Shown here piece by piece: positions 10,901 to 20,959 of a DNA stretch of 60,000 nucleotides. Below the pieces are notes generated by a model. That model was not told the origin of the DNA, did no database searches, and was given only the letters and a program-made list of their open reading frames with translations. Both the position numbers and the translations under genes were made by a program. Positions within the stretch are counted from its first letter, which is position 1; each line of letters opens with the position of its first letter. Origin of the DNA: Membranipora membranacea (lineage: Eukaryota; Bryozoa; Gymnolaemata; Cheilostomatida; Membraniporidae); contig OU612071.1 in the NCBI GenBank assembly GCA_914767715.1, positions 13,935,493-13,995,492 of the forward strand, in the 5' to 3' direction.

Positions 10901-13900
10901 CACATAAAATAATTTTCTTCGCAATCCTTTAATTGTTTTTAATAGCCTTTCACAACACATCAGGTCTTCAAACAATTTGAAGGCATTCAGTAAACACACA
11001 TTCATCTATTTTATGTCTAAGAGATAATAATTTCTATGTGTTCAGCCGAATGGTCTATGGCCAACTTCTATTTTTCTGTTTCAGTTTTTAATTGTTTCGC
11101 TTGCTCTGACACATTCGGAAGAAAGTAATTTTAATGATGATGATGATGTCAATAATAAATGTTAAAAAACTGATATATATATTATATATACTATTGTCTT
11201 TCGTTTTACAGAATTGGGACGTACTAAAGGTTTCTCACTACAGATATTGAAGAAGAGACGGGTGAGCAAAGAGTTTGAAATATTTTCTGTTGCTAGTAGA
11301 ATAGAGTGTTGTTAAATTTTAAGTGCATAATTGCACCAAAATTGCCCAATTTTTGTCCTGCAAAAAATCTCATCGGCAAGTCTTGCCAGAACTCTAGCCT
11401 CCTGATATACCTTCAGAGATATAATTTTCACCATTGTGCTAATTTCTTTATTGTTTATTTTCAATTGGGCTAAGATGATGATTAAATCTTAAACACTCTG
11501 CAATCATATCTGATCCCTATTCCTGAATTTGTAAGGTCATTGCTCAATAATAACAAGACTGTGAGAGCGAAACGCTGAGTTAACGTTTTAATATAATACA
11601 TGCAAACATTGCAACATATCTAAGTTTTTGGTCTGGCAGCCAGTGATATCAGATTAAAAATGGCAAGTGAATCACTGGAATCCCAAAATTGACATTTAAT
11701 CAATTCAATGGTAATTATAATATAGTGTATAATAAAATTAATGAGAAATGATAAATTATCAAAGGTTCAATTATGAAATTTTCTTCTTACGGATAACCTT
11801 CAGTTCCAGGCAGATGATACGGGTGGACATGAATGGATATAAAGTATAACCAAGTTTTAATTATACTTTAATGGTCATAGGTTTCACATGCCTTTATATG
11901 TACCGTAATACCTCACCTATAAAGCGCATGCCTTATAAGTGAAGGCGCCTATAAGAGAGGAGCATATAGGCCCGGCTATCATTTGAGGCATTCTTATATC
12001 AAGGCTGAATAGCTCAGTGTGTAGAGCAGCTGCTTTGTAATCATGGAGGAAACAGATGTTGCGGGATTGAATTCCGTCAATATCAGTTTTTTTTTTCAAA
12101 GGGGTGCCTTATAGCTGTGGGGTGCTTTATAACTGGAGCATTTTAATTTTTTTCCGAGGGAGGTGCCTTATAAGTGAGGTATTAAGGTAGTTTTATATTT
12201 GTAGGAGGTACCAACGAATATTCTTTGTCGTTTTCTGAGTATACGTCCTGCAGGCGGAGCTAGATTGAGTGTATCTAATCGTGGAAAAACTACATTTGGT
12301 TATAAACATCCTGCCTCCCAGCTGGAAGATGGCGAATACTTAGCAGTTGTCACCCCTTACCCTAAGCCCCTCTTTGATATAGATATACCAACCAGCGTTA
12401 TATTCAATGTATGCAAGGGTGAGTTTGTGTTTTTATTACATTGTTGATTACATTACAGCTTAGAATGATGGGTCCAGATCACACCTTTTGCTCCTAGGTC
12501 ACAGCTAGTCACAAATAAACTCAAATTTTGGTTAATTTCTGACAATACTACAATTAAAATCGATAAATAGTTTTGACATCAATAACCATTTCTGTAAAAT
12601 AATTGGAATTTTGGCCACTCACTTCATTAGGAAATTATTTATATTTGACAGATTGTGCTGATAGTATTACGTACCCAGACAAGACAGCTGTGTTCTCTTG
12701 TAATGAAGAGAAGCCGTTATTTGAAGCAGTATATGCTGAGGCACTACTACCCAACACAATCACCATTAGATTCGACCTGGGTAACCGATGCACCACTGAA
12801 CCCCACAAAGTATTCCTCATGGGTTTAGTTACAGGTGATTCGTCTCTCAGGCCCATCAGGAGAATCGAGACCAACGTGGTAAGTGTTAAATCATGGCAAC
12901 TGATAATGTATTAGCGATAGCCTTCCCACGTTGAGGACCTAGTCTTATGGATGCTGAACAAATTAGGGCATATCCACTCATAGTTAGGGATATCTTCTGC
13001 TGCATTCTCAAGTTATCAAGTAAAATGGATTTAACTAACAAGAATTTCGGGAATTTCTGATGTCTTTAGTAACTTATCACTATGTTTCTAAATGTCAATG
13101 TGGCAACGATTTGAGGCCCAATCGATACATGGGATAAGTAGTTAGGTTAACTTTCGCATGTTTTGATACATATTTTTTTGATTTGAACACATGTACCGCA
13201 ATAAATGTACAAGGTGGCGTAGATGATTGGATAGCGTCCTTGCACACAATGACTCAATAGAGATTGTTGTGGGAAGCCCGGGCTCAAGTGCTCTTTTCAT
13301 TGATAATCTGGCAATTATGGCAATTGTTAGCATTCATCATAGATATGCTAGTGGACCACTCATTCGAAGCATGGAACAGGGCCATAGTTCTAGGGGAGGC
13401 AGAGAGGCACTGCCTCCCCTAGAAAGCTGAATACAGTGGCCTACACTATAATTGAATAATCTACACCAGAATCAGTCCCTCTGGGACTTCTATTTGCTTA
13501 TTATATGCCTCAAATTTCTCGGGGAGGAGGTTACTGGTGATGCCTCGGACTCGCCTCGGACCTGCCTCCCCTACCATTTTGACTAAACTACGGCCCTGTG
13601 GAACCAGAGTGAATGTAAGTTAACAGACCATCTTGAACATTTTTGTTTTAGACTGAAACCTTAGGTGGCTTCTATGATGAGAGGAAGATGAGAAAATTCA
13701 CTTTTGAGAACGTTGAGCCTGGAGAATACTATGTAGTGGTAACTGATTCATTCTTTCTTCTGACATATATAAACTCACAACATGCCCTTGAACAAAAAGA
13801 GTTTGACTAACCTTATTCTGCAAATTGGCAATTCGTTGCTTGCAAATGTGTTAGCAACGTGTTAGCAATGTGTTGGCAATGTGTTGACTATGCATGGCTG

Positions 13901-16002
13901 GTGGATGAGAGAGAGCCAATGCCAGGTCTCATGGATCTCTCCTGAAAATATCTATTGACATGATATAAAGAATGAAGTTAACTAGTTTCCCTTTCACTAT
14001 ATCTCAATATGTGCCTTCGATGACCTGGCATGGCTCCAATCAGATCAGGACCCGCACTAAAGTTGACCAAAACCGCCAATTTCTCCCACATCATATCCCC
14101 AGTGCCTGTAATTATTGCGTTTTTAATCTGACCACAAAAATTATGTGGGAAAAATTGGCCGTTTTGGTCAACTGTACCCACACGTTGGCTACTATGCTTG
14201 CGCTTACCTCACCAGCTTTAACTGAAACTATGTTCTGAGAACGCTCAAAGTGATGATAGTTAAAGACAAGGAAATGCAACAAAGATAGCGTCACTGTCTT
14301 TCTGAAAATATTGCAGAGTCCCACAGTTTACCCCCTTCATAAATTTTAATATGGAAATTAGGCAATATGAATGTTGTCTCATAAAAAACGTTTTAGCTAA
14401 CAATGAGATGTAGTTTATAATTACAGTTTACCATTGAATAATTATGTTTCACAACCCAAATGTACAGCTGAATATTATGTATCGGAATCCATTGACCCAA
14501 CAATATGGCTTTTGAGCAAAAACCAGTGCATTTTAATCCCATTTGCATAGTTCCAAGATAGTGGATCATTAGAAATATCTTAAATTTATTAAAAGCTCAT
14601 ACCATGTTCATTGCTTCTGGCTACTGACATGAAAACATAGAAAATCACCCTAGTTAGGCTATTTTTCTTCAAACTCTATAGTGTATTAAGATTTGGTATT
14701 TCCACCTGCAACCATTAAAAATGGACTTTTCAGCCTATGTATGACCTGTCTTAGCAGTTAAAAACTTGGAAATCTAAGCTTCATATGAATAGTCAGGTAT
14801 TGACCAAGATTGGTGACATCCTATTTGTTGTTGGAGAGGAGTTACTATTTTATAGGAGGGGATAACTCTCTGCCAGTGAGACAACATTAATTTGTAAATA
14901 TAGGCTGTTGCATCTCCATGTCTTCAACTCCATGGTCAAATCCAATCAGATTTCCATGAAAGTAACAAGCCAGGAAACAAACATGATGCGTATAATACAT
15001 CTCAAATGTTTAGTTTCTCATAATACAAATATCTATTGCATATTAATAATGCAAATGCAAATTGCAATATTGCAATTGCAATGCATAATGCATATTATTA
15101 TGTATTTTATTATGCTTGGTAGATGCAGCGAGGAGTTGTCGAACTTGATATTATGGCTGGTCAATTTGTGACTGTAAAAGGTAAACATTCTTAGTTTACT
15201 TGTTAGCTCCGCCTCCCCTAGAAAACTAAATAAAATAGCCTTAGAACACCACAATTGAATAATCCATGTTGAATTAGCTCTTCTAGGATTATAATTTGCT
15301 CATCCTGGTGCTACTTCGGACTCACCTAAAGCTTTTGCCTCCCCTACCATTTTTCTTAACTATGGCCCTGACATATCATGTTGTAACAAAAAAGTAAATC
15401 AGTGTTAGTTCATAATGTCAAAGTTGTGATAGAAACATGACTCTCAATGCTGACTCTGCTTTTCAACCATGATTATTATATAATTAGGCCACCCGTTAGT
15501 TATCTCAGCTAGCTGGTATCCTGAGACAAACTTGAGCAGAATGATGATATAATTGGCCTGTAAGATATCATGTATGCCTCTTATCAACAGTTCCAGTTAT
15601 TAAAATCTATCAAATATATTAAATATATTCCTTTATATATAATTATTATAACTAGTCTAAAATAATGATATATATATATATATATACATTTTACATATAT
15701 TTCTTTTCATAGGGAATGTGTTAGAATTGTTTCGTACTCAAATTTCTATGACTTGTGGCTCTTTCCTCACTGTTCCATGGTCTTTTTTAGTCTAAGATAA
15801 AAGTTATTCATTCTATAATCTTTATTCTATGTTCTATATTCTATATTAATTATTCTATATTCTTAATTCTATGTCCTATATTACATTATTTATATTCAAT
15901 TTTCTAGGGGAATCAGACGTGATCACTGTTGCAAATAAGAAGAGTAAAATAGACCGTCCAAGACGGCTAGACCGAGAATATCTCAGCTACACAAAATATT
16001 GA
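7977..16002 (+). CDS. G2: secreted protein with two fibronectin-III-like domains (complete gene)
   Basis: Exons: 7977-8127, 9355-9507, 10049-10098, 12205-12418, 12652-12878, 13652-13738, 15123-15180 and 15908-16002. All introns are GT-AG and every phase fits (1,1,0,1,0,0,1), giving about 344 residues. Residues 1-24 form a signal peptide starting MFGQSFTTLFC. Next come a CDNF segment and a first domain (about 51-189) with V-T-x-L-K-V-E-L, V-V-T-W-K, L-C-R-F, G-G-A-R and G-E-Y-L-A-V-V-T-P-Y. A second domain (about 190-313) carries L-P-N-T-I-T-I-R-F-D, N-R-C and F-E-N-V-E-P-G-E-Y-Y-V. The tail is basic, and I see no membrane span. Spaced Trp and GxY strands suggest a fibronectin-III fold. The two-domain plan recalls cytokine-receptor ectodomains such as IL-17 receptors, but that is inference. 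The exon 1 donor (gtcagt) was chosen because it alone gives the right phase. A second copy of exons 2-3 lies at 10519-11261. Confidence 0.72.
9110..11370 (+). repeat. Tandem duplication of a two-exon segment inside G2
   Basis: Sequence 9119-10197 is repeated at about 10287-11360 with few differences. Each copy carries a 153-nt exon (9355-9507; 10519-10671) and a 50-nt exon (10049-10098; 11212-11261). The first exon enters and leaves in phase 1 and the second leaves in phase 0, so joining the two pairs in series breaks the frame. The acceptor before the second 153-nt exon has changed from catag to cacat and has lost its AG. The copies can therefore only be alternatives, or the second is dead. 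Confidence 0.8.
9745..10005. repeat. Dispersed repeat F, intronic copy 1
   Basis: Starts tcgcaatcctttaattgttt, passes a catcaggtcttcaaacaattt motif and ends near gtcaataataaatgtt. Related copies lie at 10918-11165 (by the tandem duplication), 31835-32030 and 38515-38745, all in the same orientation with the same ending. It is a non-coding, unclassified interspersed family. Confidence 0.55.
11906..12184 (+). mobile_element. MITE with TA target site and a tRNA-like core
   Basis: Inverted termini taatacctcacctataaag (11906-11924) and cttataagtgaggtatta (12167-12184) enclose about 279 bp. TA at both outer edges suggests a Tc1/mariner-type target. A CCTTATAAGTG-like subterminal motif repeats on both sides. 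In the middle, 12003-12085 resembles a tRNA: box A-like tagctcagtgtg (12010-12021) and box B-like ggattgaattcc (12064-12075). It ends only about 20 bases before G2 exon 4 (12205), so it forms part of that intron's 3' end. The terminal repeats are seen directly. The pol III role is inferred. Confidence 0.65.
12003..12085 (+). other. tRNA-like segment inside the MITE
   Basis: The D-arm-like ends gctc/gagc pair, and a T-arm with a 7-base loop can be drawn around ggattgaattcc. The acceptor arm does not pair well and the anticodon arm is irregular or interrupted, so this is a relic or a pol III promoter, not a working tRNA. Confidence 0.4.
13377..13598. mobile_element. MITE family M, intact copy in a G2 intron
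   Basis: Begins cagggccatagttctagggg and ends actaaactacggccctg. It is flanked by tggaa on both sides (13372-13376, 13599-13603). The paralogous G4 intron has gcatggaaccag without this element, which proves insertion and a duplication of 5 bases (or 3 if the termini are read one base longer). This is the best copy for defining the family's ends. Confidence 0.8.
13826..13895. repeat. Short minisatellite in a G2 intron
   Basis: An approximately 11-base unit (gtgttagcaac/t) is repeated about four times. The G4 counterpart at 24552-24640 has more and different repeats of the same unit, so copy number has changed since the genes duplicated. Confidence 0.6.
14050..14200. mobile_element. Hairpin insertion in a G2 intron
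   Basis: The arms gttgaccaaaaccgccaatt (14063-14082) and aattggccgttttggtcaac (14152-14171) are inverted repeats, with ctcccacat/atgtgggaa extending inward. The G4 intron (around 24795) runs from gatcaaattg to ctactatgc without it, so this is an insertion of roughly 150 bp, probably a small MITE. The exact ends and target duplication are unclear. Confidence 0.6.
15206..15370. mobile_element. MITE family M, 5'-truncated copy in the last G2 intron
   Basis: Enters the family inside the palindrome (ccgcctcccctagaaaacta) and ends at the normal right terminus (cttaactatggccctg). It is absent from the matching place in G4. Confidence 0.55.
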
Positions 16003-16228
16003 TTGATGATTTATACAGCAGTGCTGTTGTATCATTGCCTCTTACTCCAAACGGGATACAGCATAAACATGATGTGCACAGTCAACACTGCGCCTACATA
16101 GAGTGATAGTAAATAACATAAGGAGTTGTCTGCTTGTTAAGACAACTCAAAAATACAACACATATATTAATAGATGCCTTCAATAGATCAGAATATGGAA
16201 ATTATCTTTAGTTTTCACAAACAGTGTG

Positions 16229-16267
16229 TTTTATGTCCTCTGATAAGCTATATCAGAGGACATAAAA
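16229..16267. terminator. Perfect hairpin downstream of G2
   Basis: Arms ttttatgtcctctgata (16229-16245) and tatcagaggacataaaa (16251-16267) pair over 17 bases with a 5-base loop, about 230 bases after the G2 stop. G4 keeps the element with one imperfect arm (26528-26567). It could be an RNA 3' structure, or a tiny inverted-repeat insertion older than the duplication. Calling it a terminator is speculative. Confidence 0.3.
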
Positions 16268-16305
16268 CCCAAGATGATGCTGTATAACTCTTTATTCCAT
16301 CTAAT

Positions 16306-16443
16306 ATAAGTATATGTGTATGTATATGTATATGTGCATGTGTTTGTATACATATATTTATATATATACATGAATTTATATATATATATATATATATATG
16401 TATATGTGTATGTATATATGTATCTGTATGTATATTTATGTAA
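16306..16443. repeat. TATG/TATATG microsatellite
   Basis: Runs of tatatgtatg and (ta)n. The orthologous stretch in the G4 unit is at 26604-26722 and is mainly tatatg repeats. Confidence 0.85.
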
Positions 16444-16689
16444 GGATCACATAATGATATAACGCTGCGACTCATAGCCTGAAACTAGTTGACACAAATT
16501 CCCAATAATTGGGGTGTTGTCAAACTATTTATTTATAAACATATATAAATCAATAAATAATTTTTACCTGTTTTCCATAACAATTACATTTCTTGGCTCA
16601 ATTATATTAATGTGGCATGGATGAATTGAAATTTGGATCTCAGTACAATATATCTCTGACCAGCTATAATTTGATTCTCCTGTATGATG

Positions 16690-17160
16690 GCAGTCAAACA
16701 TCCTAGTTTCCAAAAATACTAATTGTTATGAACCGGAACATTGCAGGGGATGTATTAATCACTGTGTTACCCAGCACCAATGTGGATAATTGACAAAAAG
16801 TTATTTAATTCTTATTCATCTCCTAAGCCAATATTATGTTCCGATGTGCAAACAATCGATAAGAGCTGATTTACAACAAACAATCCGGATCATTAAAAGT
16901 AAAAAATAGCATGTTGCCAAAATTATCCCATCACAGTAACCAAAAGTATGCAATGAGGCTTAAACATATCATTCCCCCATTAATAGTTTACATCATGTTA
17001 TATGCACTCGATTGGGATGCAAGTTTATTGCTGATTTTCAAACTCGTCCATTAGGAGGGAATATTGTTTGTGACTGGAAAACTGATGAATGAGGTTCGAA
17101 AAAGGCTGAGGGCCTTCAATGAAATTGACTCCTACAGTTTACCAATTACTCATCAACATT
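16690..17160. repeat. Third copy of upstream block P
   Basis: Matches 6440-6990 and 21300-21840, for example cattcatctcctaagccaat-type sequence and the closing gaaattgactcctacagttt. Its position just before the G3 relic suggests it was the upstream region of G3, whose body is now missing. Confidence 0.65.
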
Positions 17161-17689
17161 TGCATGTTTCCAAGGTGGTAATATTACCAACATACTCATA
17201 AATATTCTTTATTTAAGAGATCTGACCTTACCCCTGCTATTATCAGAGTATAGACAGACCAGTTCGACTGGCAACTGTAATAAAAAGAAACCACATCCAA
17301 CAATTTTTGCAGAAACTTCTTTTATTTAGCCGCTAATGTTAAAATTAATTATGTCACTACCAGTTTTACCCTATTAAATGTCACGGCTCTACCACCAAAG
17401 AATGAGGTCTACCACGGAACAGGACACTGACAACGAGACTACATTATTACCATATGTATCACTGATCGTTAGAGTCAACTTAGTATCAGTGCCTCACATG
17501 TACTTATCCCTAATTAATCAAAATTGACCTCTGAAAGTTGGTGGTATTTTTTTCTTTCTATACATTAGGTCTTATTTGACTTCCCTATTTAACGATCCCA
17601 CTTAAGTGCAGGTGGCTCGTGTTGGATAGCACCCTATACCCTTGCCCATGTTACTGTCTACTTTTTATTGAATATGCAGAGGGGGATAT

Positions 17690-17867
17690 TTTACTTGGCA
17701 TGCAAGCACACAGTAGACCTCCTGCATTTATTGTCTGGATCCAAACAGACCTGGCCAGGATTAATGACTTGCCAGTGTCAAATCAGAAATGACAGCCAGC
17801 GCCGGCATTAGAACCTGGATCATAAGATCCCAAGTCTTTACCCTTAACTGTGTGACCACTCCTGACT
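17690..17867 (-). mobile_element. tRNA-derived SINE candidate, minus strand
   Basis: Read on the minus strand, a tRNA-like head runs from about 17866 to 17800, with an A-box-like region (tggtcacacagttaaggg) and a box B ggttctaatgcc (reverse of 17803-17814). It continues into a non-tRNA body to about 17690. No second copy or target duplication was found here, so the ends are approximate. Confidence 0.45.
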
Positions 17868-18143
17868 CCTTATAGTATAGTATATCTCAATCAAGCTGAT
17901 GTTTATAAAACATAGATAGCTCTAATGCAACTGCAGTACATTGACTACTGGGGTTTGGTTGGCCCTCAGGTGTGATCTGACCTGCCTACATACAGACACT
18001 AATCCATCACAGAATTTGTAGCCTTGGTCTTCAGGCAACTAATATTTTGGCGTCCACGTTTCGGTTTGTGGTGTGTGATTGGACCTGTCACCAAATTTGA
18101 GTCATTATTCTTTTTTAAATCTTACAATTTTCTTTGCTTGCAG

Positions 18144-18871
18144 GTGAGGCCATGTCTATCTTGTAATCCACGTCCTGAAAATGCACCTACACTCAATAAC
18201 TACAGACGTTACAGCAATGATGTAATTGTAAAAGGTTTGCTTTCTTAGTTTTCTACCTAAATTGTTGGCTCAGTCATTTAAATACATATTACATAATTAT
18301 ACATCACAGGCCAGGAGATGAAGGGGAGGCAGGGGCGCTTTGCCACCCCTAAGAATGCTCAACAGAGTGGCCTTAAAATGCTATAATTGAATATTCCTTC
18401 CCTACTATGTTTCCTAATCTACTGTCCTACCCTGTGTGTTTTCCTATGCCTGTGTTGAGTGATGAACCATGACTTATGATGGTATTTGAGCCCCCTACCC
18501 CCTTCCCAGCACTCCTGCCAGGTTAGTTAAGATGTATGAATTTCCTAAGCAGCCCAGAGTGTCATGTAGTAACACCTTTTTCACTTCAATGCAGATTTTC
18601 AATTAAGTAGCGCTCTATGGCTCTATGTCCTTTCTTTCCAAAATTGGAACATTTCTTTTATTGCACTATTGCACTATTGCACTATTGTACTATTGCATTA
18701 TTGTACTATTGCAGTAATAAGAATCTATATAAGTGATTCTCTATACTCTTCGTTCAATGTTTGACACTCATCTTCGTTCTAGATAAATCACAAGTGATCA
18801 CTGCTGAAAATACTAGGAGTAGAGTGGACCGTTACAGAAGGAACGATCATCTTTCATTTACAAGATTATGA
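18144..18871 (+). pseudogene. G3: relic with only the last two family exons
   Basis: Exon 18144-18234 (91 nt, acceptor ttgcag, phase 1 out, donor gtttgc) and exon 18783-18871 (89 nt, ending TGA) are clear paralogues of the G1 exons at 127-223 and 1004-1092, including the Cys-x2-Cys pair. Both reading frames are open. No exon 1-6 equivalent is found between the upstream block copy (16690-17160) and 18144, so the gene body is gone. G1 and G3 form a subtype with a longer, Cys-containing penultimate exon. G2 and G4 form the other subtype. Confidence 0.6.
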
Positions 18872-18890
18872 GCTGGGACTTACATTGCAG

Positions 18891-19134
18891 TTACAGTTTG
18901 GCCCGTAGTTCTAGGGGAGGCAGGGAGGCACTGCCTCCCCTTCACCTAGAAAGCTAAATAAAATTGCCTAAAACAATATAATTGAATAATCGCTGTCAGA
19001 AAAATGCTCAACCGCGATTTCCATTACTTATTATATACCTTTAGGGAGGAGCTTACAGCACAGTTCCTGGTGATGCTCCGGTCTCATTTCGGACTTTTGC
19101 CTCCTCTGTATTGTATCTAAACTACAACTCTGCA
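18891..19134. mobile_element. MITE family M, copy in unit A3
   Basis: Counterpart of 1115-1351, with a 4-base insertion near the left end (cagtttggcccgtagttcta). The right end is actacaactctgcag. Confidence 0.65.
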
Positions 19135-19365
19135 GTATATTATTGGAGATCATTTTAATAATCATAATATTATGATGACTTGTCTTACCAAATTTTAGAT
19201 ATCACTATATCAGCACTATTATATTCTCTATTATCTATCTGATATGTGTTGATCTGGTTCGAGAAATCCATTTATATTCTGGAGCATAATTTATCAGACC
19301 AAAGGACTGCATTTTAATCTATTTAGTATCACTAGCCGTTGTTGCGATCAATATAATGTATACTA

Positions 19366-19510
19366 TGTATATATATATATATATATTTAGTTTTTATAAT
19401 TTAATATTTATATATATGAAAAAATAATAATTAAAATTATTATTAATTATTTATATATGTATATCTATAAATATTCAATAATAATAAATAAATATATTAA
19501 TATAAAAAAA
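19366..19510. repeat. AT-rich simple sequence
   Basis: (ta)n followed by TATTTA/AATAAT-rich sequence, shared with 4186-4330 and missing from unit A1. Confidence 0.7.
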
Positions 19511-20001
19511 TTAAATATACACAATTTTATTTTTTACCTCATTTATAAAATATTATGCCATTTTTTAGCCTTTATTTGATGTATGTTTTTTCCCATACAC
19601 AGCGGATAAAATATATGTTTCTCAATACATATTTTTGTGTCATGTTAAAGTTATGAATGCACTTATGAGGCACCAAACTTTGCAGGGTAAAAACATATGA
19701 AGAAAAAATGAACAAACAAGTTTCACAACATTTTGAGTTATTCTTGCCTATCCAATGATGTGCGAAGGATAGCCTACAATGTTTGTGAGGGCGAGCTGCA
19801 AACCCAATATCCCCATACCTTCATTATTTGGAAATCCAATCTAAATAAAATTGGCAAATTCCAAAATGAAGAAAATAAATTATCCATGTCAAGCCGAAAA
19901 GATTAATGGATTCAAGGGATGCTGTTTAATAAGCTACCTCCTCTTGCGCTACCCAACTTGTGCACTAATTACCATTTGGAACCTTTTTGCAGAGTTATTA
20001 A

Positions 20002-20368
20002 AGGGCAACCAGGGTTTTAAACAACTTCTCATTGTTTAATAGCAGATTGCACCTTCTGCATTGGGAAAAAGACAAAATATAACTCGGATGATAATTCAGC
20101 CAGAATTCTTGTGAAACAGTTCATCCTTCAGGTAGTCAAACTCAGCTAAAATAGAATACCACAGAGCAGTTTCCTGTTCCTGTTATTATTTAGACTGTGC
20201 TCTATCATCATAACAGCAATGTCTTGGAACCTCCCCTAAACTGAAGTGTTACCCAGCTTAGAGTCAGCAATTACTTTGAGTTTTTCACCACGTCATGCAC
20301 AAAGCTGATGCTGCCTAGCACATTCTATACTACCCATCTACGCATTGTTGAGAAACGGTGGTTGCCCC
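20002..20368 (+). mobile_element. Element E, best complete copy (unit A3)
   Basis: A 367-bp element running from agggcaaccagggttttaaa to acggtggttgcccc, flanked by TTAA at 19998-20001 and 20369-20372. The terminal inverted repeat is GGGCAACCA with a looser match inward. Unit A2 has a single TTAA at the same spot (4819-4822) and nothing else, so A2 is the empty or precisely excised site. A truncated opposite-strand copy follows at 20409-20459. Confidence 0.75.
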
Positions 20369-20959
20369 TTAATCACTAAGTGGTCTGCACATTATTGTTT
20401 TTCTTTAATTGGCAACCAAGGTTTTGCAGCAATGCATTGATGGGTAGTAAATAATGTGCGTTCCATTCATATATGTATATTTTAGCCCTAACCAATGAAA
20501 ATAATATAATGCCTTTCAGTCCAGCTTTGACCATTCACAGTTTATCAGTTTTATCTTATGGAGTGCTCAATGAATACCAATGTAACTAGCAAAATCATGT
20601 GTCATTCTGAATCTAGAAAAAAACATCAACAATAACAAGATGAGAAAATGAAAGTTGAACTACAAAATCGGCAAAAATTGAATTTTTCTTTTGGAGAAAA
20701 TTTTAACAGTGTTACTGCAACAGGCTTAAAATCAGCACCCCTGTCACTGAAGTTTTCCGCCTTTCAATTGGATAAGGTGACTGTTCTTGAAATTGAGCAG
20801 GTAGTAGTGCTATGTTGTTTTATTGCTCAGAAGATTGGCTTTTTAGTAAAATCACATTAATATGGAGAGCTCTTTGGTGGTCAGTGCCCATGTTGGTTTA
20901 AACAAATAGTCTGGTGAAGAGAGCCTTGTCACTGTATCATTGGTACAGAGTACAGACTC

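Noticed and set aside
12003-12085. Functional tRNA gene
   Set aside because: The acceptor and anticodon arms do not fold properly, and the sequence lies inside a transposon.
13972-14324. Overlapping frames on both strands
   Set aside because: They are produced by the self-complementary hairpin insertion at 14050-14200.
16248-16475. Minus-strand frame rich in His, Ile and Tyr
   Set aside because: It is a translation of the TATG microsatellite.
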